Source: Pelagibius marinus (GTDB taxonomy: Bacteria > Pseudomonadota > Alphaproteobacteria > Kiloniellales > Kiloniellaceae). From it: a DNA stretch of 64,000 nt. The stretch lies in contig NZ_JACSDK010000013.1 in NCBI RefSeq assembly GCF_014925385.1, positions 124,001 to 188,000 of the forward strand, in the 5' to 3' direction. Positions 42,676 through 51,825 of the stretch are shown piece by piece. Within the stretch, counting starts at the first letter, position 1, and every line of letters begins with the position of its first letter. Under the pieces are notes generated by a model. That model searched no databases. It had not been told where the DNA came from and saw only the letters and a list, made by a program, of their open reading frames with translations. A program made the position numbers and the translations under genes.

Positions 42676-43680
42676 CTATCCGCCCGGTCTCTCCCAGGTG
42701 CCGCTGTCGCCGGCGCGGAACAGGGCGTCGAGGATACGCATCATCTGCACGGCGTCCTCTACGCCGTAGGGCAGTTCGGCCTCGCCCATCACCACGCGGG
42801 CGAAGGCATCGCATTGTTCGCTGTACTGGTCGCAGGCGGCGATGGTCTGGGTCTTGCGCAGGCCGTCGCCGGGTTTCGTGCCCTCGTCGATGAATACCCG
42901 TGTCTCCCCGCCCGGCGGGGCGTTGAAGGGAATCTCGATTTCCAGGCGCGCCTTGGTGCCGACGGCATGGACGCGCTGATAGGCGGTCACCTGCGTCGAC
43001 ACCGTGAAGTCGCTGCGCCGCCCGTCACCGAAGTCGAGGATGGCGCTGGCCAGACGGTCGGTGCCGAAGTCGGGGTCGCGTTCGATCAGGGCGAAGACCC
43101 GCTCGGGCTCGCCCTCGAAGAGGAAACGGCTGATCACCGTCGGGTAGCAGCCGATGTCGAGCAGCGCGCCGCCGCCGGTCTCGATCTTGTTGCGGATGTT
43201 CTGGGGGTCGCGGTTAGTGTAGGAGAAGAAGCACTGGATGGCGCGCAGTTCCCCCAGCGCGCCGGCGCGGATCTGCTCGCGCACCCAGAGCCACTGCGGA
43301 TGGAAGCGCACCATGAAGGCTTCCATGACCGGCACTTTGCCGTCGATGGCGCGCAGGCGCTCGGCGTCGGCGGCGTTCATGGCGATGGGTTTCTCGCAGA
43401 GTACCGGCTTGCCGGCCGCTGCCGCCTCAAGGGTCAGGTCGACGTGCAGGTTGTTGGGCAGCGGATTGTAGATGGCGTCGATATCCGGGTCGGCCAGCAG
43501 TTCGGCATAGGACCCGTAGGCCTTTTCGATGCCCAGGTCCCGCGCCACCGCCGCCGCGCGGTCCCGCTCGCGTGAGGCGATCGCCGCCACCCTGCCGTAT
43601 CGCGAGCGCTGGATGGCAGGGATGACCAGGTCGATACCAATCTTGGCGGTGCTGAGAACGCCCCAACGTATCTTGTCCAT
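42676..43680 (-). CDS. Gfo/Idh/MocA-family oxidoreductase
   Basis: 334 residues. N-terminal Rossmann domain (RWGVLSTAKIG) and the hallmark EKP motif (VLCEKPIAMNAADAE), followed by the C-terminal alpha/beta domain (GGALLDIGCYPTVIS). These enzymes oxidise or reduce sugars, inositols or trans-dihydrodiols with NAD(P). ATG 43680 follows AAGGACGAG. It is divergent from the PAS_5 gene at 43846. No sugar operon is adjacent, so the substrate is open. Confidence 0.9.
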   Translation of the reverse strand: MDKIRWGVLSTAKIGIDLVIPAIQRSRYGRVAAIASRERDRAAAVARDLGIEKAYGSYAELLADPDIDAIYNPLPNNLHVDLTLEAAAAGKPVLCEKPIAMNAADAERLRAIDGKVPVMEAFMVRFHPQWLWVREQIRAGALGELRAIQCFFSYTNRDPQNIRNKIETGGGALLDIGCYPTVISRFLFEGEPERVFALIERDPDFGTDRLASAILDFGDGRRSDFTVSTQVTAYQRVHAVGTKARLEIEIPFNAPPGGETRVFIDEGTKPGDGLRKTQTIAACDQYSEQCDAFARVVMGEAELPYGVEDAVQMMRILDALFRAGDSGTWERPGG

Positions 43681-43845
43681 ATCTCGTCCTTTCGTGCAGG
43701 CCGCGCCCGATGGAGTTATCGACAAGAAACCTGACAGCCGACGTCGACTTTGTGTAGACTCATTTGCCTCGGAAGGGCATTCGGCACGTCGCGCAGTCCG
43801 CCGGACCGAGGAAAGAGTATCCAGGCGCGAGCCGAAGGAAAGCCC

Positions 43846-44385
43846 ATGGCGCAGGCGCCCTCATTCCGCCGCCACATCGCCCATCCGGGCCTGCGGGAAC
43901 TCTATGACCACTGGCTGCAGCACAGCCGCGAGGGCATCGGCATGCCGCGCGACGCCTTCGACCCGACGGCCATGCCGCGCCTGCTGAAGAACCTGATTCT
44001 CTCCGACGTGGGCGACGGCGGCCGCGCCATCCGCTACCGCCTGGTCGGCACGGAGATCGTCGCCGCGCACGGCTTCGACTACACCGGCCTGACAATCGAG
44101 GAACTGACCAGCGGGTCGACCCTGGCGTTCGCCCGACGTCTCTACACCCTGGTGGTCAGCCGCGCCGCGCCGGTCTATTCGGAGGGGAACTTCCGCTGGG
44201 CCGAGAAGGAGTTCCACTGGACCAAGCGCCTGCATCTACCGCTCTCGCGCGGCGGCGAGGCGGTCGACATGGTACTGGTGGGCCAGTTCTACGAGGCGGT
44301 GGTGGGGGAGGACGACCTGCTTCTGCCGGCGGAGCCGGCCGAGCTGGCGGCCGACCGGGCCGCCGCTGGCTGCAGGGGGGCCTAG
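43846..44385 (+). CDS. PAS_5-type single-domain protein
   Basis: 179 residues, PAS_5 family: NLILSDVGDGGRAIRYRLVGTEIVAAHGFDYTGLTIEELTSG follows the same pattern as the two paralogues near 34 kb. ATG 43846 has AAGGAAAG upstream and begins close to the domain. Its stop codon overlaps the convergent YdcH gene in a CTAG. Function unknown. Confidence 0.75.
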   Translation: MAQAPSFRRHIAHPGLRELYDHWLQHSREGIGMPRDAFDPTAMPRLLKNLILSDVGDGGRAIRYRLVGTEIVAAHGFDYTGLTIEELTSGSTLAFARRLYTLVVSRAAPVYSEGNFRWAEKEFHWTKRLHLPLSRGGEAVDMVLVGQFYEAVVGEDDLLLPAEPAELAADRAAAGCRGA

Positions 44386-44624
44386 CTGCTGGACTGGATG
44401 ATCCCGGCGATCTCGTCCTTCAGGGCCAGGCGGCGCTTCTTCAGGTTCTCGGCCCGGACGTCGGAGGCGGCTTCCACGTCCGCCTCGATACGGTGAATTT
44501 CCCGGTTAACCTCGTGATACTCGTCGGCCAGCTTGGCGAAGTGGTGATTTTCCAGCTTCAGCTTGTGCAGGGTCTCGGCCGCCTCGGGGAATTCTTCGTG
44601 CAGTTCGTGGGGGACGTGGGTCAT
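44382..44624 (-). CDS. YdcH/DUF465-family small protein
   Basis: 80 residues, two long charged helices: PEAAETLHKLKLENHHFAKLADEYHEVNREIHRIE and the closing LKKRRLALKDEIAGI. This is the DUF465/YdcH pattern, a small coiled-coil protein widespread in proteobacteria with no settled role. The stop overlaps that of the PAS_5 gene. ATG 44624 is used. Confidence 0.85.
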   Translation of the reverse strand: MTHVPHELHEEFPEAAETLHKLKLENHHFAKLADEYHEVNREIHRIEADVEAASDVRAENLKKRRLALKDEIAGIIQSSS

Positions 44625-44859
44625 GGAGTAAGGCTCTTTCTCGCGAAATGGGGGCTCGGACTTGGATTTAGCGCAACAGGCCCGGTTTTGCCAGAGCCCG
44701 TGTTGATCCGTCTCAAGGCCTTGATTCGGGGCACGAATTGTCCGGCGATGTGTTCTAACTGTGATTTCCCCCACGGCGCGGGGCCGCGATCTGCGCTCTT
44801 TGCTATCTTGTCCTGCCCACGGGGGCGGTCCGTAAGCCTGGGAGAAGGGGAATAGGTCG

Positions 44860-47067
44860 ATGAGCGACGGGATCGAGGGCCTGGATAAGGCCGCGGTGAC
44901 CCTGGGGCCTGGCGAGGGCCGGGCCGAGAGCAGCCTGCGCCGCCTGAGGGTCGGCGGGCAGCCGTTCTTTTTCCTGAAGCAGCGCGGCAGCTTTCCCGAC
45001 ATGGCCTACGACCACGGCCGCCTGCTGGCGCAGGAGATCGAGACCGGCGCCTTTCCGGAGATCGTCTCCACCATCGCCCGCAGCGTGAACCTGGAGAGCG
45101 ACCTCTTCAGCCAGGTCGCCTCCGCCCTCTACCGCGCCTACAGCGACCGGGTGCTGGCCCACTCCAGCGACGAGTTCCAGGCGGCGGTGGACGGCCTGGC
45201 CGCCGGCTACCGGGACGCCCGGCCCAACCCGAAATTCTCCGAGCTGGAGGTACGCGACGCGCTCATCGCCATCGAAGTGGGCAACGTCGTCGACGGGGTG
45301 CTGCACGCCTTCTCCATTCCCGGCCTGCGCGCCGCCAAGGCGCCGGGCGTGCTGGCCCTGGTGCTCTCCCGCCTCAGTGATCCGGAGGCGCGCAGCTACC
45401 TGGAATCCGCGCAGCAGGACACCGCCAAGCAGAAGGACGTGGCCCGGGTGCTGCAGGCCCTGGGCGGGCCCAACAACCGCGTCGACTTCGCCTGCACCGG
45501 CTTTGCGGTGCCGGCGCCGCTGGCCGCCAGAGGACTGCACCTGCACGCGCGTAACCTGGACGCCGATCTCTACAACTGGAACAAGGCGCCGGTGCTGTCC
45601 CTGCTGGACGAGACCGGCGGCAACGCCGCCTGGCACAAGTACGCGGCTTTCGGCACCGCCGGTCTGATCTACCCGGGCGGCATCAGCGGCCTCAACGACG
45701 CCGGCATCGCGGTCTCCCTGCACCAGATGTCGACCACCGAGGTGGAAAGCGGCTTTCTGTTCGACAGCGGCGACATCGCGCCCTTCGTGCAGCAGCGCAT
45801 GCTGCGCGAGGCGGGCAGCGTCGACGACGCGGTCGCCATCGCCGAGGACACCCGCCACTTCGCCGCCTGGACCTTCTTCGTTTCCGACGCCAAGAGCGGC
45901 AAGGTGCGCCGCATCGAGGTGAACGGCGAGCGGGTGCGCGTCACCAGGCACGAAGGCGAGGCGGTTGCCCAGACCAACCACTTCCTGCACCACGACATGA
46001 TGGAGCGCGTCTTCGACGGGGAGGACAACCATTTCACGCCGACCTTCGGCAAGTGGCTGGAGACCCACGCGCGCTTCGATTCGGTCTCCGCGGCGCTGAA
46101 GGCCGACGCCGGGCAGCAGCGCATCGACGTTGGCTGGGCCATCGACTGGCTGGCCTCCAGCCGCGACGGCAGCCTGGAGAAGATCCGCCGGCAGCTGCCT
46201 CATCCGCCGGACCCGCTGGCCGCCGAGCGCGCCTTTGGCCGTGTGCCGCGCAAGGTCTACGGCCAACTCGGCAGCATCGTGCTGGCCGACCCCCAGCGCC
46301 GCCCCTGGCGCGATCAGGTCTGGATGACCACCGGCGACCGCCAACCCAGCCCGCACAGCAGCTACGTCGGCTGGCAGGTCGACTGGGAGGGCTTCGAGCT
46401 GAATCCCCTGGCCGATCCGACCCTGCGCCGGGTCGAGCACTACGAGAAGCAGGGCCGGCGCAACTGGGAGGTCTCGCTGGAGCGCTATCTCTGGGCCCGC
46501 CTCGCCCGTTCGCGGCCGCGCGACGCCGCGGGCGAGCTGCTGCGCCGCCGCCCCACCGCGGCGGAGGACCGCGACGGCGTGAACGGCGCCATCCACCTGT
46601 TGGGCTCGGCCATCGACCTGGCGGCCCTGGACCGCTTGGTCGAGGTGCCCTACCACTACATGCGCGCGCGGTTCAACCACGACGCCGGCGACTACGCCGC
46701 GGCCGAGAAGGACTGGCGTTTGCTGCGCGCCATCTGGGCCTGGCAGAACGACGCCCCGGCCATTCCCGCCGACTGGCCGGTCTCGGTCCCGCGGGTCATG
46801 CCCTTGATGAACGCCTACGACGGCGCCCTGGTGGCTCTGCTGTCGACGGCGACGGAAGACCTGCTGCAGGGGAACACCGCCTGGGACGGGCGCGGGGAGC
46901 GCCTGGACCAGGCCCGCAGCCTCTTCGCCCAGGTGAAGCAGGAATGCTTCGGCGACAAGCCGCCCCACTTCGACCTGGCGGCCTGGATCGACCTGGTCGA
47001 CGAGGTCGACACAAAGGGCGGCGGGAGGGTCGAGCTGCCGGAGCCCAACTTCATTACCGCCGAATAG
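44860..47067 (+). CDS. C45-family Cys Ntn-hydrolase-like protein
   Basis: 735 residues. The likely nucleophile is Cys 212 in VDFACTGFAV, followed by LHLHARNLDADLYNWN, the C45/acyl-coenzyme A:6-APA acyltransferase-like pattern (Cys, then Asn-Asp ahead). Family members are made as a precursor and cut themselves before the Cys. Here about 210 residues precede it and more than 500 follow, longer than usual. Only a cytosolic location is visible. The acyl substrate is unknown. AAGGGGAATAGG precedes the ATG. Confidence 0.78.
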   Translation: MSDGIEGLDKAAVTLGPGEGRAESSLRRLRVGGQPFFFLKQRGSFPDMAYDHGRLLAQEIETGAFPEIVSTIARSVNLESDLFSQVASALYRAYSDRVLAHSSDEFQAAVDGLAAGYRDARPNPKFSELEVRDALIAIEVGNVVDGVLHAFSIPGLRAAKAPGVLALVLSRLSDPEARSYLESAQQDTAKQKDVARVLQALGGPNNRVDFACTGFAVPAPLAARGLHLHARNLDADLYNWNKAPVLSLLDETGGNAAWHKYAAFGTAGLIYPGGISGLNDAGIAVSLHQMSTTEVESGFLFDSGDIAPFVQQRMLREAGSVDDAVAIAEDTRHFAAWTFFVSDAKSGKVRRIEVNGERVRVTRHEGEAVAQTNHFLHHDMMERVFDGEDNHFTPTFGKWLETHARFDSVSAALKADAGQQRIDVGWAIDWLASSRDGSLEKIRRQLPHPPDPLAAERAFGRVPRKVYGQLGSIVLADPQRRPWRDQVWMTTGDRQPSPHSSYVGWQVDWEGFELNPLADPTLRRVEHYEKQGRRNWEVSLERYLWARLARSRPRDAAGELLRRRPTAAEDRDGVNGAIHLLGSAIDLAALDRLVEVPYHYMRARFNHDAGDYAAAEKDWRLLRAIWAWQNDAPAIPADWPVSVPRVMPLMNAYDGALVALLSTATEDLLQGNTAWDGRGERLDQARSLFAQVKQECFGDKPPHFDLAAWIDLVDEVDTKGGGRVELPEPNFITAE

Positions 47068-47159
47068 CGGCGGCTGTGATGCCGGGCCAGGTTCTTTGAC
47101 TCGGCCCGGCGGAAGGGCTATGGCAGAGACGTAGCGCAATCACCTGTCAGGATCGCCCG

Positions 47160-48818
47160 ATGTTGCTGAAGTTCTGCGGGGCCGCCGGCACGGTGACCGG
47201 CTCCTGCTACTGGATGCAGACCGATCGCTGTCAGTTCCTTGTCGACTGCGGCATGTTCCAGGGCTCGAAGACCCTGAAGGAACTGAATTACGGCGCCTTC
47301 CCCTTCGATCCCGCCAAGATCGACTTCCTGCTCGTGACCCACGCCCACATCGACCACTCGGGGCTGATTCCCAAGCTGGTCAAGCAGGGCTTCAACGGGC
47401 CGATCTTCGTCACCGAAGGCACCTTCGATCTGCTGACCTACATGCTGCCCGACAGCGCCTATATCCAGGAAAGCGAGGTCATGCGCCTCAACAGCCGCAA
47501 TGTTCAGCGTGGCAAGGCGGCGGTTGAGCCGATGTACACCCGCGACGACGTGGACGTAGCCCTGAAGGCTTGCTCCACGGTCGCCTACGAGACTTGGCGC
47601 GAGGCCGGCGAGGGGGTGCGCGTGCGCTTCTGGAACGCCGGCCATATCCTCGGGGCCGCTTCCATCGAGGTGGAGATCGCCACCGGGCAGCGCGACCGCC
47701 GGCTCTGCCGCCTGCTGTTTTCCGGCGATATCGGCCCGGAGCACAAGCTGTTCCATCCCGACCCCGAGGCGCCCGACAACTTCGACTACGTCTGCTGCGA
47801 ATCGACCTACGGCGGGCGCAAGCGCCAGGACGCCACCCCCGAACAGCGCCGGGCGATCCTGGCCCGGGAGGTCAAGTCGGCGCTGGCGCGCGGTGGCAAC
47901 CTGCTGATCCCGGTCTTCGCCGTGGAACGCACGCAGGAGCTGCTGCTGGACCTCACACTGCTGTTCGACAGCGGCGAGCTGCCCAAGGTGCCGGTCTTCC
48001 TCGACTCGCCGCTGGCCATCAAGGCGACCAGCGCCTTTGAGAAGAATGCCGACGCGCTGGAGGATATTGCCCGGGTCCCGAACCTTTTCCACCGGCCGAA
48101 TATCCGCTTCACCGAGTCGGTGGAGCAGAGCAAGATGATCGCCCGCTTTGCCGGCGGGACCATCATCATGGCGGGCAGCGGTATGTGCGATGCCGGGCGC
48201 ATCCGCCATCACCTGAAGCACAACCTCTGGCGCGGCGACGCCACCGTCCTGCTGGTCGGCTACCAGGCGCCAGGCACGCTGGGCTCGCTGCTGGCGCGCG
48301 GCGTCTCCGCCGTCAAGATTCAGGGCGAGGACCTGCGGGTGAAGGCGGCGATCCGCCAGATCGACGTCTACTCCGGCCATGCCGACGGAGATCAGCTGGT
48401 CGACTGGGTGAAGCAGCGCCTGCCGGTGAAGTCGGCGGTCTTTCTGACCCACGGCGAGGAGGAATCGCTGGAGGCCTTGCGCGAAGCCCTGGAGAAGGAA
48501 GGCGTCCCGGCGGAGCGTATCATCGTGCCGCAGCTCGATGACGTGGTCGACCTGCTGTCCGGCGACGGCGAAGTGCAGTTCCGCCCGGTGCCGCACCGCC
48601 TGGCGCGCGAATCCCTGCGCGGGCGCGACTGGCACAACGAGCTGGCGGAATTCTCCCTGGATCTGCGCGAGCGCCTGGAAAAGGCGGCGGACGACAAGGC
48701 GCGCGGCGTGATCCTGCGCCGACTCGTCGGCGCCCTGGAGGGCAAGGAAACGCAGGGCGGAAAACACAAGGATACGCACAGGAGCAAGCACAGGGAAAAG
48801 CGCAAGGGCCGGCACTGA
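47160..48818 (+). CDS. Metallo-beta-lactamase/beta-CASP RNase-like protein
   Basis: 552 residues. The zinc motif is THAHIDHSG (H61, H63, D65, H66), and the beta-CASP region starts around CESTYGGRKR. The C-terminal RNA-specificity region has YSGHADGDQLVDWV and FLTHGEEES. Such proteins cut RNA, as the archaeal and bacterial CPSF-like enzymes do. The last 25 residues are strongly basic (Lys, His and Arg) and may bind nucleic acid. The gene follows the C45 gene by 92 bases. A CAGGATCG precedes the ATG. Confidence 0.88.
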   Translation: MLLKFCGAAGTVTGSCYWMQTDRCQFLVDCGMFQGSKTLKELNYGAFPFDPAKIDFLLVTHAHIDHSGLIPKLVKQGFNGPIFVTEGTFDLLTYMLPDSAYIQESEVMRLNSRNVQRGKAAVEPMYTRDDVDVALKACSTVAYETWREAGEGVRVRFWNAGHILGAASIEVEIATGQRDRRLCRLLFSGDIGPEHKLFHPDPEAPDNFDYVCCESTYGGRKRQDATPEQRRAILAREVKSALARGGNLLIPVFAVERTQELLLDLTLLFDSGELPKVPVFLDSPLAIKATSAFEKNADALEDIARVPNLFHRPNIRFTESVEQSKMIARFAGGTIIMAGSGMCDAGRIRHHLKHNLWRGDATVLLVGYQAPGTLGSLLARGVSAVKIQGEDLRVKAAIRQIDVYSGHADGDQLVDWVKQRLPVKSAVFLTHGEEESLEALREALEKEGVPAERIIVPQLDDVVDLLSGDGEVQFRPVPHRLARESLRGRDWHNELAEFSLDLRERLEKAADDKARGVILRRLVGALEGKETQGGKHKDTHRSKHREKRKGRH

Positions 48819-48836
48819 CGCGCTTTGCCCGCGGCG

Positions 48837-50519
48837 TCAGCGGCCGCTTTGCTGCAGCTCCTCCTCGGCGGGCGCTTGTTCCGCTGCGCCGTTTTCCTGT
48901 GCCCTGGTCTCGATCTCGTCCAGCAGCATCAGCGAGGCCTTGACCAGCTGCTCGACCATGCGCCGGGTGCTGCTCATGGCGTCCAGCAGGTGATCGGCCT
49001 GCTCGATGGACAGCAGGTGCACGGCGGCGGCCCGCAGCACCACCGCCTTGGTTTCCTGATAGCGGGCCTCGAAGTCGAGCTGATCTTCGTCGAGGCGTTC
49101 GCGCCAGTCGTTCTCGTAGCCGGTCTCGGCACAGACCATGAGACAGCTCTGGGCCGAGGCCAGCAGGGTCAGCACGCTGGCCTGGGTGGCGTCGTCGGTG
49201 ATGCGGTGGCTTTCGATACTGAGGCTGTGGGTCCGCGACAGCAGAGTCGCGGCCTCGTCCAGATAGCGGGCGACACGCAGCAGGCGCGCCAGATACTCCG
49301 CCACCGTGCGGGACATGCCCTCCATGCGCACCTCGACGGCGAAAGCCGCCACCGCCCGGCCCAGTTGGGCAATGGCCTCCGCCCGGCGCTCGATGACGCG
49401 GGCGCGGTCCTTCTGCCCGGCGATGGCCGCCAGGCCGGTGCCGCAGACCAGGTCCTGCATGCGGCGCAGTTCCTGCTCCAGGGCCGGCACGGCGAAGGCC
49501 GGAGTCGCGGCGACGGTGCGATCCAGGTGGCGGGGCCGGCTGATGTCCTCCTCGGCGGTGGTGAAATGGCGCGACAGGAAGCGGCCGAGGCGGCCGATGA
49601 AGGGCAGCATCAGCGCCACGCCGAGCAGATTGAAGACGGTGTGGAACAGGGCCAGCACGATGGCCGGCTGGCGCGTCAGGCCCAGCAGTTCGCCCAGCGC
49701 CTCGACACCCCACAGCAGCGCCGGCAGGATGGCCAGGGCGATCAGGCCGGTGCCGGCGTTGAAGAGGATATGGCCGGCAGCCACCCGCTTGGCGTTGGGG
49801 GTGGCGCCGATCACGGCGAAGGCGGCGGTCGAGGTGGTTCCCACGTTGGCGCCGATGACGGCCGCCGCGGCCGCGCCCAGGCCCAGCACCGACTGGCTGG
49901 CCGCGGTGATGATCAGGGCGATGGCGGCGCTGGACGACTGGGTCAGCACCGTGGCGATCAGGCCGAACAGGGCGAAGAGGGCGATGCCGCCCACGCCGCT
50001 GACGGCGGTTGTGGCCAGCGTCGTGGTACCGAAGGTCGCGGCGACCTCCGAAAAGCTGTCCTTCAGGATCGAAAGGCCGAGGAAGAACAGGCCGAAGCCG
50101 GTCAGCGCCTCGCCCAGCCCGCGCAGGCGCTTTTCCTGCAGGGTCACGCGCAGGGCGACGCCCAGGGCGATGATCGGCAGGGCGAAGGCCTCGATCTTGA
50201 AGTTGAAGCCGACCAGGCTGACCAGCCAGCCGGTCATGGTGGTGCCGACGTTGGCACCGAAGATAACGCCCAGCGAGTGCTGCAGCGACAGCACGCCGGC
50301 GTTGACGAAGCCGATGGTGGCCACGGTGACGGCGCTGGACGACTGCACCAGCGCCGTGATGAAGGCGCCCGCCGCCACGCCGCGTAGCGGCGAGGAGGTC
50401 CAGCGCTGCAGGGAACGCCTCAGGCGCTCGCCGCCGAAGACCTTCAGGCCTTCGGTCATCATCGCCATGGCCAGGAGAAAAATGCCGAGGCCGCCGGCGG
50501 CGTTCAGGGCTAGGCCCAT
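48837..50519 (-). CDS. Na/Pi cotransporter with PhoU-like C-terminus
   Basis: 560 residues. Two Na/Pi-cotransporter repeats each hold the QSSSA motif (FITALVQSSSAVTVA and ATVLTQSSSAAIAL), the mark of the type II Na/phosphate symporter family. Nine or so helices follow each other to about residue 320; the rest is a helical PhoU-like domain facing the cytosol. It probably takes up phosphate with sodium, or couples phosphate sensing. Convergent with the beta-CASP gene. Confidence 0.9.
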   Translation of the reverse strand: MGLALNAAGGLGIFLLAMAMMTEGLKVFGGERLRRSLQRWTSSPLRGVAAGAFITALVQSSSAVTVATIGFVNAGVLSLQHSLGVIFGANVGTTMTGWLVSLVGFNFKIEAFALPIIALGVALRVTLQEKRLRGLGEALTGFGLFFLGLSILKDSFSEVAATFGTTTLATTAVSGVGGIALFALFGLIATVLTQSSSAAIALIITAASQSVLGLGAAAAAVIGANVGTTSTAAFAVIGATPNAKRVAAGHILFNAGTGLIALAILPALLWGVEALGELLGLTRQPAIVLALFHTVFNLLGVALMLPFIGRLGRFLSRHFTTAEEDISRPRHLDRTVAATPAFAVPALEQELRRMQDLVCGTGLAAIAGQKDRARVIERRAEAIAQLGRAVAAFAVEVRMEGMSRTVAEYLARLLRVARYLDEAATLLSRTHSLSIESHRITDDATQASVLTLLASAQSCLMVCAETGYENDWRERLDEDQLDFEARYQETKAVVLRAAAVHLLSIEQADHLLDAMSSTRRMVEQLVKASLMLLDEIETRAQENGAAEQAPAEEELQQSGR

Positions 50520-50740
50520 AGGTTCTTGTCCGTAATCTGACTACGGTCCTATGGTCGCGCAGTGAGGCGGCGAAAGTCTAGAGTCAGGACGCGCTTTCCG
50601 CACAGGAGCGATGACTGCTTCGAGCCCGGAGTCGGCCCTCTCTCAAGGTTAGATCTACTGCAAGGTCGGAGCACATCGGGTGTCGGTCCCGCGTCGCCCG
50701 ACCGGGCGACTAGGACTAGGTCGTGTACTCATAAAGACGA
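50520..50740. other. Intergenic boundary of the low-G+C cassette
   Basis: About 220 bases between the Na/Pi gene and the GST gene. G+C drops from left to right. The stretch 50710-50740 has a direct doublet of GACTAG and an AT-rich GTACTCATAAAG, which could be an IS or cassette end. I see no gene and no matching end on the other side. Confidence 0.3.
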
Positions 50741-51346
50741 CTAGGCATTCCAGCTTGGGCGTGATCTCATCGCAGCCGCCCATCTTGTTGCGTGATGACA
50801 GTGTGCCGGTATGGGTAGTTTCAACGCATCCGCAATCCAAAGGACTGTCATGGCTTGTACATCAGCCATGGAAAATGTGTTTCCAGCAATAAAGGCACGG
50901 CCATCCGCCATCTCGGTTTCGAGCCAGGACCATTTCCCGGGAATGGCCGCTTTCAGGCTTTCGGCGAAGGCGGGGATTTGATCGACCACCTCCGCAAAGA
51001 GCGGAATGGAATGCCGGACAAGCAAGCCGTAGGTCATAAACAACTGCCCGTATATCCGCTGACTCCACATCTCAATATGACCCTGCTCGGCGGGATCCCG
51101 TCCCATCAGACTTGGCTCAGGGAAAGCCGCTTCGAGATACCTGCAGACGGCGAGACTTTCGGTGATGATCTGACCGTCATCCAATTCCAGCACCGGAACT
51201 TCGCCAAGGGGGTTGATCTTCAGGAATTGCGGCGCGCGCGTATCGACGCCAAGCTCAAGATCAACGCGCGGAATATCGATGCCTTTTTCGGCAATGAAAA
51301 TTCGTACCCGCTTGGTGTTGCCGGAATTGGCATTATAGAGCTTCAT
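50741..51346 (-). CDS. Glutathione S-transferase
   Basis: 201 residues, thioredoxin-like N-domain (KLYNANSGNTKRVRIFIAEKGID) and helical C-domain (NTFSMADVQAMTVLW). Ser or Asn near the N-terminus would activate glutathione. ATG 51346 overlaps the stop of the SRPBCC gene upstream (ATGA). It is the last gene in a five-gene cassette with lower G+C than its surroundings. Confidence 0.88.
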   Translation of the reverse strand: MKLYNANSGNTKRVRIFIAEKGIDIPRVDLELGVDTRAPQFLKINPLGEVPVLELDDGQIITESLAVCRYLEAAFPEPSLMGRDPAEQGHIEMWSQRIYGQLFMTYGLLVRHSIPLFAEVVDQIPAFAESLKAAIPGKWSWLETEMADGRAFIAGNTFSMADVQAMTVLWIADALKLPIPAHCHHATRWAAAMRSRPSWNA

Positions 51347-51825
51347 CGCGCCCGCCCCCCTTCCAGAAGAACGGCAAGCGATTCCAGACCACCAGCCCAA
51401 CCGCCGGTGAGCGCGCGGCGCGCTTCTGCCGACTGAAGCTGTTCATGGCTGACGCAAACTTCCACACCGCCGTTGCGGGGAAAGAATTCCACGGTCACGC
51501 GTGTCGGCGCACCGGTTTCATCCCGCCAGCCCTCAACCAACTCCTCGGATGCCCACGTGAATACAAGCCGGCGAGGCGGATCGATTTCGAGAAATGTTCC
51601 GAAATGATGAGAGCAATCGCCATTGGCGCCGATCATCCGAAACCGCCACGCACCGCCCACATAAAGGTCATGCGTGAGGATTTCGGCGCGGTAATCAGGC
51701 GGGCCGAACCATCTTTCCAGCAACGCCGGGTCGGTCCAGGCGTTAAACGCCGTCTCGGGCGAGACACTATAAACACGGGCGGCTTGCACAGTATGAGGGA
51801 AGAGAGCAGCGGCGCCTTTGATCAT
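51343..51825 (-). CDS. SRPBCC/AHSA1-domain protein
   Basis: 160 residues with the START/AHSA1-type fold: RVYSVSPETAFNAWTDPALLERWFGP opens it, RLVFTWASEELVEGW and VTVEFFPRNGGVEV close it. The cavity binds hydrophobic ligands; the real ligand is unknown. Overlaps both neighbours by four bases. Second SRPBCC gene of the cassette. Confidence 0.87.
   Translation of the reverse strand: MIKGAAALFPHTVQAARVYSVSPETAFNAWTDPALLERWFGPPDYRAEILTHDLYVGGAWRFRMIGANGDCSHHFGTFLEIDPPRRLVFTWASEELVEGWRDETGAPTRVTVEFFPRNGGVEVCVSHEQLQSAEARRALTGGWAGGLESLAVLLEGGRAR

Noticed and set aside
44803-47139. 778-codon open frame antisense to the C45-type gene, and similar frames of over 500 codons at 5234-6799, 6851-9127, 27106-29397, 29749-31605, 48825-50387 and 59567-61828
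   Set aside because: All lie opposite genes with clear family motifs. High G+C at codon position 3 leaves few stops on the other strand. The translations show no domain and are low-complexity Arg/Gly/Ala-rich.
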